This document shows, piece after piece, positions 33,540 through 45,400 of a DNA stretch of 64,000 bases. Each line of letters opens with the position of its first letter. Positions within the stretch are counted from its first letter, which is position 1. Under the pieces are notes generated by a model that worked only from the letters and a program-made list of their open reading frames with translations, was not told the DNA's origin and ran no database searches. Origin of the DNA: Nageia nagi. Lineage: Eukaryota; Pinophyta. The translations under genes and the position numbers were made by a program. The DNA lies in the NCBI GenBank assembly GCA_050084985.1, contig JBITNC010000001.1:9796001-9860000 (forward strand), written 5' to 3'.

Positions 33540-33680
33540 GTGTTGTCATGTGTTATCATGTCTTGTCTTGTGAGTTGATCATGTGTGTTATCATGTCTTA
33601 TCTTGTGAGTTGGTCATGTGTGTTATCATGTCTTGTCTTGTGAGGTGTCATGTATGTTGTCATGTTTTGTCTTGCGAAAT
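33540..33680. repeat. Short tandem repeat, about 38 bp
   Basis: Three to four units of GTGTGTTATCATGTCTTGTC then TTGTGAGTTGGTCAT. It is the second minisatellite in the Tat B 3' UTR. The rest of 33680-34040 shows nothing recognisable. Confidence 0.75.
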
Positions 33681-34041
33681 GGTCTTGTCAAGTTATCGTC
33701 CGGCCGACATGTGTGGTTAAGTCGTCTGTCCTATCATTGTTATGTGTGTTGTCAAGCATGTTGTCTTGGGTCATCAGCATTGCAGCAAGATTATCAGATT
33801 ATCAGACATATCAGGCTATCACCTTCTACAGCAAAACGCAAGGGGCAAGCATGCCCAAGGTAATATCAAAAGGGAGTTTTCTCAACCTATATCTAGTATT
33901 AATGAGCTTTATCATGATATTGTTTAAGTTCAGAATGGTGAATGTTTATCATTGCTTATTAAAATTGTGTGCTATGATAGTGAGTTTTTACTTTGAATGC
34001 AAAATCTCAAGTCACCTCATGTTTCTTTCGATTTCACATCC

Positions 34042-34050
34042 AAAGTGGGG
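34042..34050 (+). other. Tat B polypurine tract
   Basis: AAAGTGGGG, four bases before the TG of the 3' LTR, in the expected position for plus-strand DNA priming. Confidence 0.7.
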
Positions 34051-34054
34051 CATC

Positions 34055-34887
34055 TGTTAACACATAAAAATGATTTTATGCTTTTAAATCAATGAATTAA
34101 TGAAATATGCTTGGCCTAACTATACGTCTTGAGTGAATTAAAGTGATAATATCAATGTTTGGCTTGAATATGGATATTGCACGGTTTATCTTGAATATTG
34201 CATGAATTATCTTATTTATTGATGTATTTATCTTAAATATTGTGAATTAACCTTATTTATGTAGATGCACGCTGACCTATGGGCGGTATTATCTATTATC
34301 TATATAAATAAGGGATCTAATAGTAAGTCCACAACAACAAGGATACACATGATCCCGTGTATGGTCTTGTAAGTGGCTACCCCTAAGGTATCTCTCGGTA
34401 CCGCCTACAAGGCTGTGGTTTGTGTACTTCCTCTCACGAGCTATACTGATACCTACGATCTATTCTAATATCACTGCTATTTTGAGACATCCGTACTGAA
34501 GTTCTGGACTTGATCGAGAGGTTAAGAATCGTCAAACTAAGACCGCCGGCGCTCCTTTGCGAATGAAAGAACACCGCTGGCGCTCTAATATCACTGACAC
34601 GGACCGCCCGCGGTCCTCTTCTGGCATCTTCACAGGTTATTGCATTGGTGGACAGGTAGCTCATCATCAGTATATTGCCAACATCTTTGTCTTTCGGTGT
34701 CAGGTACGTTCCGTGAGGTAAGTACACAAATTACAGCCTTGGTTGTTGCAATTACATTTCTGAATTGGTTATCTTGTTCATTGTTATCTAGAATAAATTG
34801 CTATCCGTAGCTAGAATACAGATAATATTGAGTTTGTAGATAATTTCTTATTTATTTATTTGCACTCTCAATTTTTATTTGTAAACA
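34055..34887 (+). repeat. Tat B 3' LTR
   Basis: 833-bp partner of 26288-27123, with TATA at 34301-34310. It lacks a C and two or three bases around 34381-34401 relative to the 5' LTR. Followed by the duplication ACAGG and resumption of copia B. Confidence 0.95.
34540..34616. repeat. GC dyad cluster 5 (3' LTR): three 16-mers
   Basis: Sites at 34540, 34571 and 34601, spaced 31 and 30 bp as in the 5' LTR. The third site (GGACCGCCCGCGGTCC) keeps both perfect 7-bp arms; the spacer differs (CC against CT). The second has one C-to-T change. Confidence 0.88.
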
Positions 34888-34892
34888 ACAGG

Positions 34893-35523
34893 CTTAGACA
34901 TATCAATTTTGATAATTTAGCAAAGATCGATTCAAAGAAGGTAGTAAGAGACATGCATGGCATCTACAAGATGGAAAATAATGTATGCTCATCATATCAA
35001 AAAGGTAGCTAGAGTCAACTTCAAAGCAAAAGAACATTACTCTAGCAAGCCATTAGAACTAGTTCATACTGATTTATGTGGGTGAACAAGAATTCAAAGA
35101 ATACATGGGCATAAATAATTTATATTATGCATAGATGGTTACTCTAGAATAACATGGGTATTTTTCTTGAGACATAAGTTAGAAGTACTTGATATGTTTA
35201 AGAAATTTAAGAATTAGGCTAAAAATATGAGTGGAAGAAGAATAAAATATCTAAGGTCAGATAGAAGAGGAGAGTTTATCTCTGAAGAGTTTATTGAATA
35301 CTATGATAAACATGGTACTAGGAGATAATTATTAGCTGCAAGAACACCATAATATAATGGTATAGTAGAAAGGAAGAACAAAATAGTTCAAAAAATTGTA
35401 AGAACCATGCTGAGTGTGACCAAAGTAGCAGACCATTTTTGGAAGGAGGTAGTTCATATTATTATCTACATCCAAAATAGATGCATGCTTAGACCACATA
35501 TGGATGAAAATCCATATGAACTC
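34893..35523 (+). pseudogene. Copia B integrase, middle part
   Basis: Resumes copia B with RLRHINFDNLAKIDSKKVV (GAG-pre-integrase). The core retains LVHTDLCG (Asp), LRSDRRGEF (Asp) and NGIVERKN (Glu), despite stops and frameshifts. It ends at ENPYEL, where the chromovirus inserted, and continues at 50194 with WFVRKAIVKYFKVF. Confidence 0.85.
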
Positions 35524-35841
35524 TGTTATGAACCAAGTTCCCAAAATAGCATAAAATCACAAGAGAAAGAGCTCAACGCCTTGAATAAGAGATAAAATTA
35601 GTAATAATATGCCACTTCAAGAGGGAAACCTCCTTTACATAACATCAATTACTCAACAATAGACAATACAAATGATAATACCTCCTTAGTATATATAGGA
35701 GTCCAAGGGGTGCCACTACAATGAAAGGACACTAGCCGACGTAACAATAATAATGTAATGGAATAATAATAACCATAGTGGGCTTCTATGGGACACATAA
35801 TAACAATATATGGGCTACATGAGTAGTATAGGGACCTAACA
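35524..35841 (-). repeat. Chromovirus 3' LTR
   Basis: Starts TGTTATGAACCAAG and ends GGGACCTAACA. On the minus strand it contains CCTATATATACTAAGG, a likely TATA box. Confidence 0.94.
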
Positions 35842-35855
35842 TGCCCCTCTCCTTC
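35842..35855 (-). other. Chromovirus polypurine tract
   Basis: The minus strand reads GAAGGAGAGGGGCA, directly inside the 3' LTR. Confidence 0.8.
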
Positions 35856-35869
35856 AAAAAATGTTATCC

Positions 35870-37179
35870 TCAACATTTGAGGAGTTCTAGATGCTTCTGT
35901 AGAAAATTCTCATCTTCCCATGTGGAATCTTCAGCAGGTAGGTTCTTCCACTTAATGAGATACTTTGAATTTGATCGATTTCTTAGCTTACAGATTCTTG
36001 ATTTAGTGATTACTTCTAGCTCCAATATAATTTTCCCTTCCTCATCGAGTTCTGGAAGTGTAGTTTGAACTAGGATCTTATCACTGATAACCTTCTTTAA
36101 GCATGAAACATGAAAAACTGGGTGTACTCGCGAAGAAGCTGGAAGCTCCAATTTGTATGCCATACTACCAATCTTTTACAACACCTTATAAGGCCCATAG
36201 TACTTGGGAGATAGTTTATTATCCTTCTTAGATTGCTTGAGTGATATCTATTTGTATGGTTGTAGCTGTAAAAACACCCAATCGCCCACTTCAAAACTTC
36301 TTTCACTACGATGTTGATCTGCTTATTGTTTCATTTAATTCTGTGCAAAGGTTAGGTTATCCTTTAAGAGTTGGAGAACTTGTTGTTGATATTCAATGTG
36401 ATCTTCCATTGCTTGAACCTTTGATTTGTCTCTTAGATATGATGTGATGGATGGTGGATGATATCCATAACGTGCCATACATGGGGTCATTTTTGCTGCA
36501 GTATGGAAGGAAGTGTTATACCACCATTCTACCAAAGATAACCACTTGACCCATTGTGTTTGTTTATCAGATACAAAGAAACCAAGATATCCTTCCAAAC
36601 ATTTGTTCACTATCTCAGTTTGCCCATTAGATTGAGGATGATAAGATGAGCTATGAGCTAATTGAGTACCGAGACAAGAAAATAATTTTGTCCAAAAATT
36701 CCCAGTGAAAATGGGATCTCTATCACTTACAATAATCTTTGGGTTTCCATGTAATTTTTGAACTATTTCCATGAATGCAGTAGCGACTGTACTAGCTTTG
36801 AAGGGATGGGATAGTGCACAAAAGTGTGCATACTTGGTAAGTCTATCAACAACCACCATGATGACACTCTTTCCTTCAGACTTGGGTAGAATCGTGATAA
36901 AATCCATTGAGACTTCCTTCCAATGCTAACTTGGAATGGGTAATGGTTGTAAAAGACTTGGTGTCTTGATTGTCTCAACTTTATTTTGTTGGCAAACCAA
37001 ACATTTTGCCATAAACTTTTGGATATCAGATTTAAGGCCATCCAAAAAAATTCCTTCTTGACTTTGTGATAAGTTTTTAAAACTCCCAAGTGCCCTCCTA
37101 GAGGAGAGGTGTGTAATTCCAAAAGAACCTTTTGTTTGAGTTGGGAGTTCTTACATAAATAAAGTGATCCTTGTACCAT
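35870..37179 (-). pseudogene. Chromovirus integrase with C-terminal chromodomain
   Basis: In order on the minus strand: zinc-finger region (VLLELHTSPLGGHLGVLKTY, from 37179), the rve core (36907-36335) with MDFITILPKSEGKS (Asp), IIVSDRDPIF (Asp) and YHPQSNGQTEIVNK (Glu), then a stretch with stops. 36163-35870 follows, with VHPVFHVSCLKKV and the chromodomain core YLIKWKNLPAEDSTWEDE. Chromodomains of this class direct integration to particular chromatin marks. All catalytic residues are visible, but three frames are used. Confidence 0.92.
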
Positions 37180-37215
37180 AGAGAATCATTTTTCCAACTG
37201 AATGTATCAGACCCA

Positions 37216-37575
37216 CTAGGATCTTGCTACAGACTTCTGAATGAGTGTCCACACCTCCTCATCATTCCTCCATTCATCCCTTGCTTCAGTTATCCACTTA
37301 GGTTGGAGAATTGAAATTGCACATATCAATGCCTCAACATCCTCATCCTTTCTTGAGAGTGCATCGGCCATAACATTTTGCTTCCCTTTTTTATAAATGA
37401 TTTCAAAGTCATAACCCAACATCTTTGTGACCCATTTTTGTTGCTCTTCTGAAGATAGTCTTTGTTCTAAGAAGTATTTTGCTCCATGTAATTCATCCAA
37501 CAATTCATCAATGATAGGAATGGAAAATTTATCTCCAATAGTGAGCTTGTTTAGCTCTCTATAATTTGGACACAT
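37216..37575 (-). pseudogene. Chromovirus RT/RNase H with large internal deletion
   Basis: The frame begins in RT (CPNYRELNKLTIGDKFSIPI, DELLDELHGAKYF) and passes without interruption into the end of RNase H (LEQRLSSEEQQKWVTKMLGY, DFEIIYKKGKQNVMADALSR). Everything between is missing, including the RT palm with the catalytic Asp pair and the start of RNase H, about 250-300 codons by family size. The fusion stays open. The element cannot supply its own RT. Confidence 0.88.
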
Positions 37576-38036
37576 GCGCCATGCTCCCTCCTTTCTTAAG
37601 CACCATTACTACTGAGGAAGAGAAAGAACTTTAGCTTGGTCGAATTATACCTATTTCTAGCATTTCTGCAACCATACATTCAATTTCACTCTTCTGGGCA
37701 ATGGATATCTGTAAGGTCTGATGTTGGGAGGAACACTTTTTAGAATTAAGTTAATACCATGATCATGATCTCGATTAGGGGGGAGACCTTTAAGAGTATC
37801 AAATACCTTGGGATACTTATCAATGACTTTCTAAAGATCTAGAGAATTTCCTGGCTTAGATGTTTGGACATCTAGTGACCATAATTGTACAATTACACCT
37901 CTTCTTTGCTTCCTCAAAAGTTTTGTCATGCCATTAGAGCTAATTATCTTACAATCTTTCACTTCGTTACCCCTTAATTCAAACTCTTTTCCTTCCCAAG
38001 AAAATTTCATGAAAAGTTCTTTAAAATTAAAAGCCA

Positions 38037-38381
38037 CTATTCCCAATGATTGTAACCATTGGACCCCAAGACAATATCAGTAGCACCCATTGGAATGGAA
38101 ATCATTGGACTTTTTGGTACATATTCCCCCATGATTAGATTGATATTATGGCACTTCCCTAAGCAATTTATAGTTCCTCCATCTGCAACTATCACTTGAA
38201 ACTCTAGCGTTGGATATATGAAGCAATTCAAATCTTTGGCTATCTTGGAATGAATAAAATTATGTGTACTACCAGAGTCAATCAACACTATTACCTTTTT
38301 CTTCTTAATATATCCTTCTATCTTGAGAGTTTGAGGAGCCGTAATCCTAGCCAATGCATTACAAGATATGGTGGGAGTCAT
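38037..38381 (-). pseudogene. Chromovirus protease
   Basis: VIVLIDSGSTHNFIHSKIAK carries an intact D-S-G. It is followed by VIVADGGTINCLGKC and GATDIVLGSNGYNHW, the normal retropepsin-like pattern (G..DIVLG.dWL in the family). It shares the register of gag, with stops between. Confidence 0.88.
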
Positions 38382-38432
38382 TTCTTCAGTAGTAATCTCT
38401 TCTAATTCTTTGAGTGTGGATGATTTTTCTTC

Positions 38433-39506
38433 TTATTCTTCACATTCTATGTAGAATAATTTCTTCTCCCCACACTTATGTCCTTTACTGTACTTGCTAT
38501 CATAATTGAAGCATAGACCCTTTGCTCGTCTTTCATCCATTTGTTGAGGTGTCAACCTTGTAGGTTTAGGTAAGTGAGAAGAAGGAACATTATTTTCTTT
38601 ATAGGTGTTCGAGGGGAGCCTTTTAGTATCCATTGCCATATTTTTACTTTCAACCTTCCTTGCCATCCTAAAATCCATCTCTAAGGATGTTGGTTCAAAT
38701 AGATGCACCTTATGTTAAATGTTATCCTTTAAGGTTCCCATAAAGAGATCCAACAATCTATCACTTGGTATGTCATTCACTCTAAGACTCAACTTTTGAA
38801 ATTGTTGAATGTGCTCCATCATTGAACCTTTTTGCCTTAGATTTGTCAATTGAGTAAAGAAGGAATTATTCTTAACATCCTCATGGTAGGCTATCAGTTC
38901 CTCTATAAAAATGAACCAAGATATAATAGAACCCTTTTTACATTCACAAAGCCATTAGTACCATACAACCTACTCAGGCTCTAGATAGAAGGATGCAATA
39001 GTTACTTTTTATAATGTTGGTACTTGGTGTAGATAAAAAAAGTGCTCCATTTGAATTATCAAACTTCCTCATGTCTATCTTGGGGAGTTGGATTCCCCTT
39101 AAGAACCATGCTTGATTACTTCCATTAGTAGAAGCATACCCTCTGAATTAGGCTTATTAATGAAGGGTTTATCTCCTTGAACAATATCATTATTTTCCTA
39201 ATAACCCTAGGCCATATCAACATCTTTATGAATCTTTCCCTCTGGGTTTTGTATGAGTTGAAAAATCTTTTCCATATTTTGATCTATATTAGTCACCAAC
39301 TCTTTCCTCAAATTGATTAAATCAATTGATCTTACCATCCCTTTTATAAAATCCATTTTTAATTCCTCCAAATCACCCTTTTTTACACACCCTTTAACTA
39401 ATTCTTCCAATTGGGATATTCGGAAGGATATATCTTCACTTTTTGCTATAGTCATGGATGAACCCTTTGGAGGTCTAGGTGGTGTAGCAATTTTTTTCAG
39501 TGGCAT
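38433..39506 (-). pseudogene. Chromovirus gag
   Basis: N-terminal coiled part 39506-39207 (ISQLEELVKGCVKKGDLEEL). The middle 39206-38709 is broken by stops. The C-terminal part 38708-38433 carries the knuckle-like CFNYDSKYSKGHKC. In this family the second position is Cys, so C-x2-C has become C-x2-Y. Confidence 0.75.
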
Positions 39507-40774
39507 TTTGATTGAGTATTACTATGGAGTAGGAATTTCCCAAATGGTTTAGTCAAAGGTCCTCATAAGAGTGTCTAGTTCTCACAAACCATAATATACC
39601 GTAGGGTCCAACAATAGTACTCGACCTAATATTTTAGAGCTCCAACTGAAGAGGATAGACTGTACCTTGGTTGTACTACTTGACTACTTTTTGGTACATG
39701 TGGGTAGTCTCCTTGAGTGTTATTCTTGGTGTATTGCAAAAAAAATATGGTAAAAAGGTTAACTTGGTTGGTTTCGAGATTCTAGGAGGTCTCCCTATAT
39801 ACGTAAGGTATGTGGGAGCTCAAATCTGTGATAGTGCTATCTAATGCACAACCGTTTGAAAAGGGCCCTTAATAATATACTCACAATACATGAGGGAATC
39901 CTAAAGGACCTCTTTATATACCATGTACATGCATGATCATGATGGCCTCTCTATATACTCAAAGGTAATGAGAGAATCCAACAGTGGCCTAAGCGATATA
40001 CTGCAAGTACGTTGTAGGAGACCATAATTCCCCAAGATGCAGTGCTGGCAAAGTAATGATAGCTCTTATTTTTAAATATGCTAGAAAATATCTATACCTA
40101 CAAGACTCTCCTATTTCTCCTCTTTCCAATAGCTTTTTAATCACCCCAAATAGACCTTCTAATCAAAATATATGCAAATTTAAAAAATTGTACCTTTTTA
40201 AACTGTGATTTGGAGACTGTTCTATTATCCAACCTTCCAACTAATGTAAATCTGAAATTGCAGCCCTTTAGAGTCTGAAATTTATACTTGTGGTAGCCTC
40301 AGATGTCTTCTTTTAAATGCCATAGGTTTTTTCAAATTCTGATATTCCAAGAGGAAATGGCTGCAACTTTCCCAAAATGTGCTGATTTTTGGATTTTTCA
40401 GAAGAGCAAACTTGTACGAAGTGCCATGTGATACTTATTTATTATTAGACATTGAAAATTGTACCAGATAAACTTTAGTCCATACCCTAACCAATACAAT
40501 AGGTTTCACATGGTTTGGATATGTAAAACTTTAGATATACACTTTTTAGCTAGAACACCTATTTCAGACCTACTTTTGAGACTAGCCACAAACCCTAACT
40601 TCCCTTGAGTGTAACTTGCAAAATATAGTGAATTAGGAGCTGAAAGTTGAACTAAAACTTCTTTGGTATGTCTTGTAAAAACATAATAAATTTTAGAATC
40701 TGAAACCTTTCAAAAAAAAAATTGGTAGCAAAAATGCCACGATGACTAGTTTTGAGTAGTGAACCCGTAGAATC
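39507..40774 (-). other. Chromovirus 5' leader
   Basis: Non-coding stretch between gag and the primer binding site. It holds loosely repeated CCTCTCTATATACTCAAAGG-type words at 39790-39970 and nothing else I recognise. Confidence 0.6.
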
Positions 40775-40790
40775 GTCTGCTCTAATACCA
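40775..40790 (-). other. Chromovirus primer binding site
   Basis: The minus strand reads TGGTATTAGAGCAGAC, two bases inside the 5' LTR; initiator-Met-type. Confidence 0.8.
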
Positions 40791-40792
40791 AA

Positions 40793-40898
40793 TGTTATGA
40801 AACAAGTTCCCAAAATAGCATAAAATCACAAGAGAAAGAGCTAAATGCCTTGAATAAGAGATAAAATTAGTAATAATAAGCCACTTTGATGGGGCAAC
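40793..40898 (-). repeat. Chromovirus 5' LTR, first piece
   Basis: Matches 35524 onward, ending with GCAAC, the target site of copia C. Continues at 49977-50188. Confidence 0.93.
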
Positions 40899-41401
40899 TG
40901 AGAGAATTAGCACTACTCTAATTCCCAAGGTCCAAGACTATAGAAAGCTCAATCACATTCAACATGCAACATCTACAAGCTACTAACACATTCACACAAT
41001 ATGACACCAATATAATGTGGTTCCTCCCTCCTTGTGATTACATCCACAACTAGTTCTCTATTCTCAATCTATGCCTCTCTTACAACTATTCTCTTGCTCT
41101 CTCCTACACAACCTAGTAGAGTAATCTTACTCCAAAACTTAGATGTGTTTACAAGAGGAGAGGCCCTCTATTTATAGCTTGAGAGCACCTCCCTAACCTC
41201 CCTTTAACCGAAGGGTAAGGTTAGGGTTACAATAAATGTGTGACCTAACTTTAACCTACCAACTAACCCCATGGTTAGGTCAAAGTCCACACATAATAAA
41301 GAATTCAATTAATCCCTTAAGGTATCTACATATCCTTTAAGTGATTAATTGAACTTACAAGGAGTTTAGATATTCACAATATTTCATTACAAATTCTAAC
41401 A
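40899..41401 (-). repeat. Copia C 3' LTR
   Basis: Starts TGAGAGAATTAGCACTAC and ends TTCTAACA on the plus strand. The minus-strand TATA box TATAAATA is at 41176-41169. Confidence 0.95.
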
Positions 41402-41410
41402 CTCCCCCTT
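41402..41410 (-). other. Copia C polypurine tract
   Basis: The minus strand reads AAGGGGGAG, adjoining the 3' LTR. Confidence 0.85.
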
Positions 41411-41884
41411 AATGCAATATTGGGATAGAGCGTAGAAGAAAGAAGAGAGAGAGTAAGAGAGAGTTCTCCTCCATAGAGATACAAGTGGAGATGAGAACAT
41501 TTACATATTTGAGAATCTTTTTGAGAACTAGTATGAGACTCACTACATTACCATTTGACAAAATGGTTTACAATACAATCATTAACCACAACTGGTTTCA
41601 CTGTACATAGTAGTCGATCAACTTTAAGCTGACATGTGAGTCTCCATGAGCTTGCTTTCAGAAGGTGAGTAACTTGCATTTCTGAAGAAGATCCTGCATG
41701 CTACAAGCAACTCATGAATAAAATCAGTTAGATGCATCATATATTCAAATAAGAGAATCAAATAATGCTATCTTATAAATAATTGATTAATGGTGCACTA
41801 TAAGTCATCACGGAGATGCCAAGCCATCACTCATAGTCACCTGTTGTATATAGACATGTGTTGATTATTAATAGAGCATAAAAA

Positions 41885-42400
41885 TTGTACAACGAGTTTC
41901 TCATGCAGAGCAAACTCACCACGGAGGTATAGAATGTACAACAAGTTTGTCATGCAGAGAAAACTTACCATGGAGGTATATTAATTATATGCTCAAAAAT
42001 TGTACAACGAGTTTCTCACGCAGAGCAAACTCACCACGGAGGTATAGAGCATAAAAATTGTACAACGAGTTTCTCACGTAGAACAAACTCACCACAGAGG
42101 TATAGAATGTACAACAAGTTCATCACGCAGAGCAAACTTACCACGGAGGTATATTAATTATATGCTCAAAAATTGTACAACGAGTTTCTCACGTAGAGCA
42201 AACTCACCACGGAGGTATAAATATGTACAATAAGTTTGTCACGCAGAGAAAACTTACCACGGAGGTATAAATATGTACAACAAGTTTGTCACGCAGAGCA
42301 AACTTACCATGGAGGTATAAAATAATCAACACTCTATAACAATAATTGTACAACAAGTTTGTCACGCAGAGCAAACTTACCACGGAGGTCTAGAATGTAC
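41885..42400 (-). repeat. Copia C 3' UTR minisatellite with hairpin units
   Basis: Nine copies of a unit of about 38 bp start at 41888, 41937, 42003, 42060, 42109, 42175, 42226, 42274 and 42347, with AT-rich spacers. Type A contains GAGTTT...AAACTC, type B contains AAGTTTG...CAAACTT; each can form a hairpin with a loop of about 10-12 nt (TCACGCAGAG-like). The order is A B A A B A B B B, and the first three recur 172 bp later, a higher-order repeat. Confidence 0.9.
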
Positions 42401-42448
42401 AATCAAAAAAGGCCTCTTAGAGGTGAAGTTGTCATCATTAACAAAGGT

Positions 42449-45400
42449 TCAAACTTCACTCCCCCTTGAGGGCAACTTCACCAACCCAAGAGAATCCCTA
42501 AGCTTGCTGAACTGAGCTTCAGGAAGGGGCTTAGTGAATAGATCAGTAGAGTTTTCAGTAGATGGAAAATACTCCAAGTGTATGATGTCATCTAGAACCT
42601 TCTCCCTGATAAAATGGGCTTGGATTTCCACATGTTTGGTTCTTTGATGGAACACAGGATTCTTAGCCAAAGAGATAGCTGATTGATTGTCTGAAGAAAT
42701 AAGAGATGGGCCATTTTGCTTATACCCAATTTCGTTTAGAAGATGCCTTAGCCAAATAGCTTCTTGGGCGGCAACAGACGTGGCTCGATATTCAGCTTTG
42801 GTGGTAGAAAGAGTCACAGTAGGTTACTTCTTGGAAGCCCAAGAGATAGCACCTGAACCAATGCTGAACACATATGCAGAGGTTGATTTTCTGTCATCTC
42901 TATCTCCCCCATAATCAGAATCTGAGAACCCTGAGAGAACAATTGAGGGCACTTTGGAATACTTAAGAGCAAGATCCTTTGTCCCTGCCACATACCTCAA
43001 GATTTGCTTCACAGCATTGAGGTGTTCAACATATGATTTTTGCATGAATCGTGCCATCAGATTCACTGTAAAGGCAATATCAGGACGAGAGATAGTCAGA
43101 TACAGAAGACTACCGATCAATTGCCTATAAGCTGTAGCATCAGCCAACTGAGAATCTGAGCTCAGTGATACAATGATTCCAGGAGAAATAGGTATTGCAG
43201 CATATCTACACTCCTCCATTCCGAACTTTTGCAAGATGTCTGATATATACTTAGATTGACTAAGATAAGTACAATCTTTGTGTTGGTATACTTGCATTCC
43301 AAGATAGTAATGCAATAGACCTAGATCAGTCATTTCAAATGTTGCCTTCAGTTTGGATATGCACTCTTGGATGATTTCAATATTGTTGCCTGTTATGAGA
43401 AGATCATCCACATAAAGGAGAATTAAGACCATGTCTTTTCCTTGATTGAGTACATAGAGATCTGAGTCGGAGAAGCACTTGGAAAAATGAATATCTGCAA
43501 AGAATCCTGAAATTTTCTTGTACCATGCTCTAGGTGCTTGTTTAAGTCCATACAAAGACTTCTTTAGCTTGCACACAAGAGACTCTTTTCCTTCTGGAAT
43601 AAATCCTTCTGGTTGATTCATGTAGATTTCAACATCCAAGTCACCATTGAGAAATGCACTCTTGACATCAAGTTGAAAAACTTTCCAACCTTGAGCTGCA
43701 GAAAGAGCAAGGATTATCCTGACAGTAGGCATCTTGGCCACAGGAGCAAAGGTTTCCTCATAATCAATACCATATTTCTGAGCGAATCCTTTGGCCACTA
43801 ACCTTGCTTTGTATTTTTCAACTTCTCCATCAGAATTGTACTTGACCTTGTAAATCCATTTATTTCCAATCACATTTTTCTCATTGGGATAAGGAACCAA
43901 ATCCCAAGTTTCATTTTTCATGAGTGCCTCATACTCAACTTTCATAGCTTCCATCCAACATTCTTGCTTGGAAGCTTCTTTGAATGTTGATGGCTCATTC
44001 ATATTATCAATTTTGGCAAATAAGGATTTATTCAAGGTCATACTTCTTGTAATTCTCTGAGCTAGAGAATTTTGTTCTTGTGGTGACTTCCCTACATGAT
44101 CATCCAACCAGTTAGGTGTAGGCGTAGAATCATCTAAATCAGACACCTCAGCATGAGAATTCGTATCCTCAGGAATTTCATTGAACTTGACATCCCTAGA
44201 AACAAAGACTGTTTTATGGGATGAGGAGTAGAGCCTGTAACCTTTATGCTGATTATCATACCCCACAAAGATGCATTTTTCTGATCTTTTGTTTAGCTTC
44301 TTTCTTTTCTCTGAGGTAATGAAGGCAAATGCATCACATCCAAAGACCCTAAAGTGTGAGATGTTAGGTTTCTTTCCTGTCCATGCTTCATATGGAGTTT
44401 TTCCTTCAACTGCTTTAGTAGGACACCTATTTAGGGTGTGAATAGCAGTGTGAACAGCTTCTCCCCATAAGAAACTAGGAAGGTTGCCCAACATGCATCT
44501 TGCCATTTCCATAATGGTGCGATTCTTTCTTTCAGCAACTCCATTTTGCTGAGGGGTGTATGGGATTGTGAATTGTCGCTTGATCCCATGTTTAACACAA
44601 TAGTCATTAAACTCATTACTATTATACTCACCCCCATTATCAGATCTCAGCATTTTGATCTTGAAATCAGTTTGATTTTTAACAAGTGCCTTGAAGTCTT
44701 TAAATCGGTCAAAAGTTTGATCCTTGTGCTCAAGTAGATAACCAAATGTCATCCTACTGAAGTCATCAATGAAGGTCAGAACATAAGAAGCTCTCCTTAG
44801 AGACTTAGTCTGAAATGGACCTATCAAATCTGAATGTACAAGCTGAAGAGGACGAGTAGCCCGAGTTGCCTTATCCTTTTCAAACTTTTGCCTATTCATC
44901 TTTCCAAGAATGCACCTTTCACAAATACCAATTGTGGGTGAAATATTAGGTAAACCTTCCACAAGTTCTTGATTTTTCATATCTTGAATACTCTTGTGGT
45001 TAAGGTGCCCTAATCGTTGATGCCAAAGATTACCTTTTGAACACACATTTGTAGCAAGACAAATCTTTGAAGGTACTTGATCCATAATATAAAGGTCATT
45101 CTTTACTGATCCTTTCATCAAAGTGGCAAGTCCTTTCTTAACACACCAAGAGTGTGAGGTAAACTCAAATGAGCATCCTGTCCTTGTAATATGAATTACA
45201 GAGATAAGATTCATCCTTAGCTTAGGCACATAAAAGACATTATCAAGCACCTTTCCATGAATCTTCACATTCCCTATTCCTTGAACATCAAGGACTGTAT
45301 TATCACCTATCACAACTGTATCCTTGTTGTACTTATGAAAATTTTCAAACTTATCCTTTTCATAACACATGTGATTAGTGCATCCTGAATCAATAATCCA

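Larger units (their letters stand above)
26288..34887 (+). mobile_element. Tat B: Ty3/gypsy Tat retrotransposon nested in copia B
   Basis: LTRs 26288-27123 (836 bp) and 34055-34887 (833 bp) flank gag, protease, RT, RNase H, second RNase H and integrase on the plus strand, with a primer binding site and a polypurine tract in place. Perfect target duplication ACAGG lies at 26283-26287 and 34888-34892. By eye the LTRs differ at about 17 positions, mostly C/T or G/A, roughly 2 percent, so it is fairly young. Defects are a gag/pol frame offset, a 1-bp loss at 30750, a stop at 31004, a frame change in the linker before integrase and loss of the integrase C-terminus. Confidence 0.95.

Noticed and set aside
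41885-42400. Regular repeats with variable spacers resembling a CRISPR array
   Set aside because: It lies in the 3' UTR of a plant retrotransposon, spacers are AT-rich variants of each other, and there are no cas genes.
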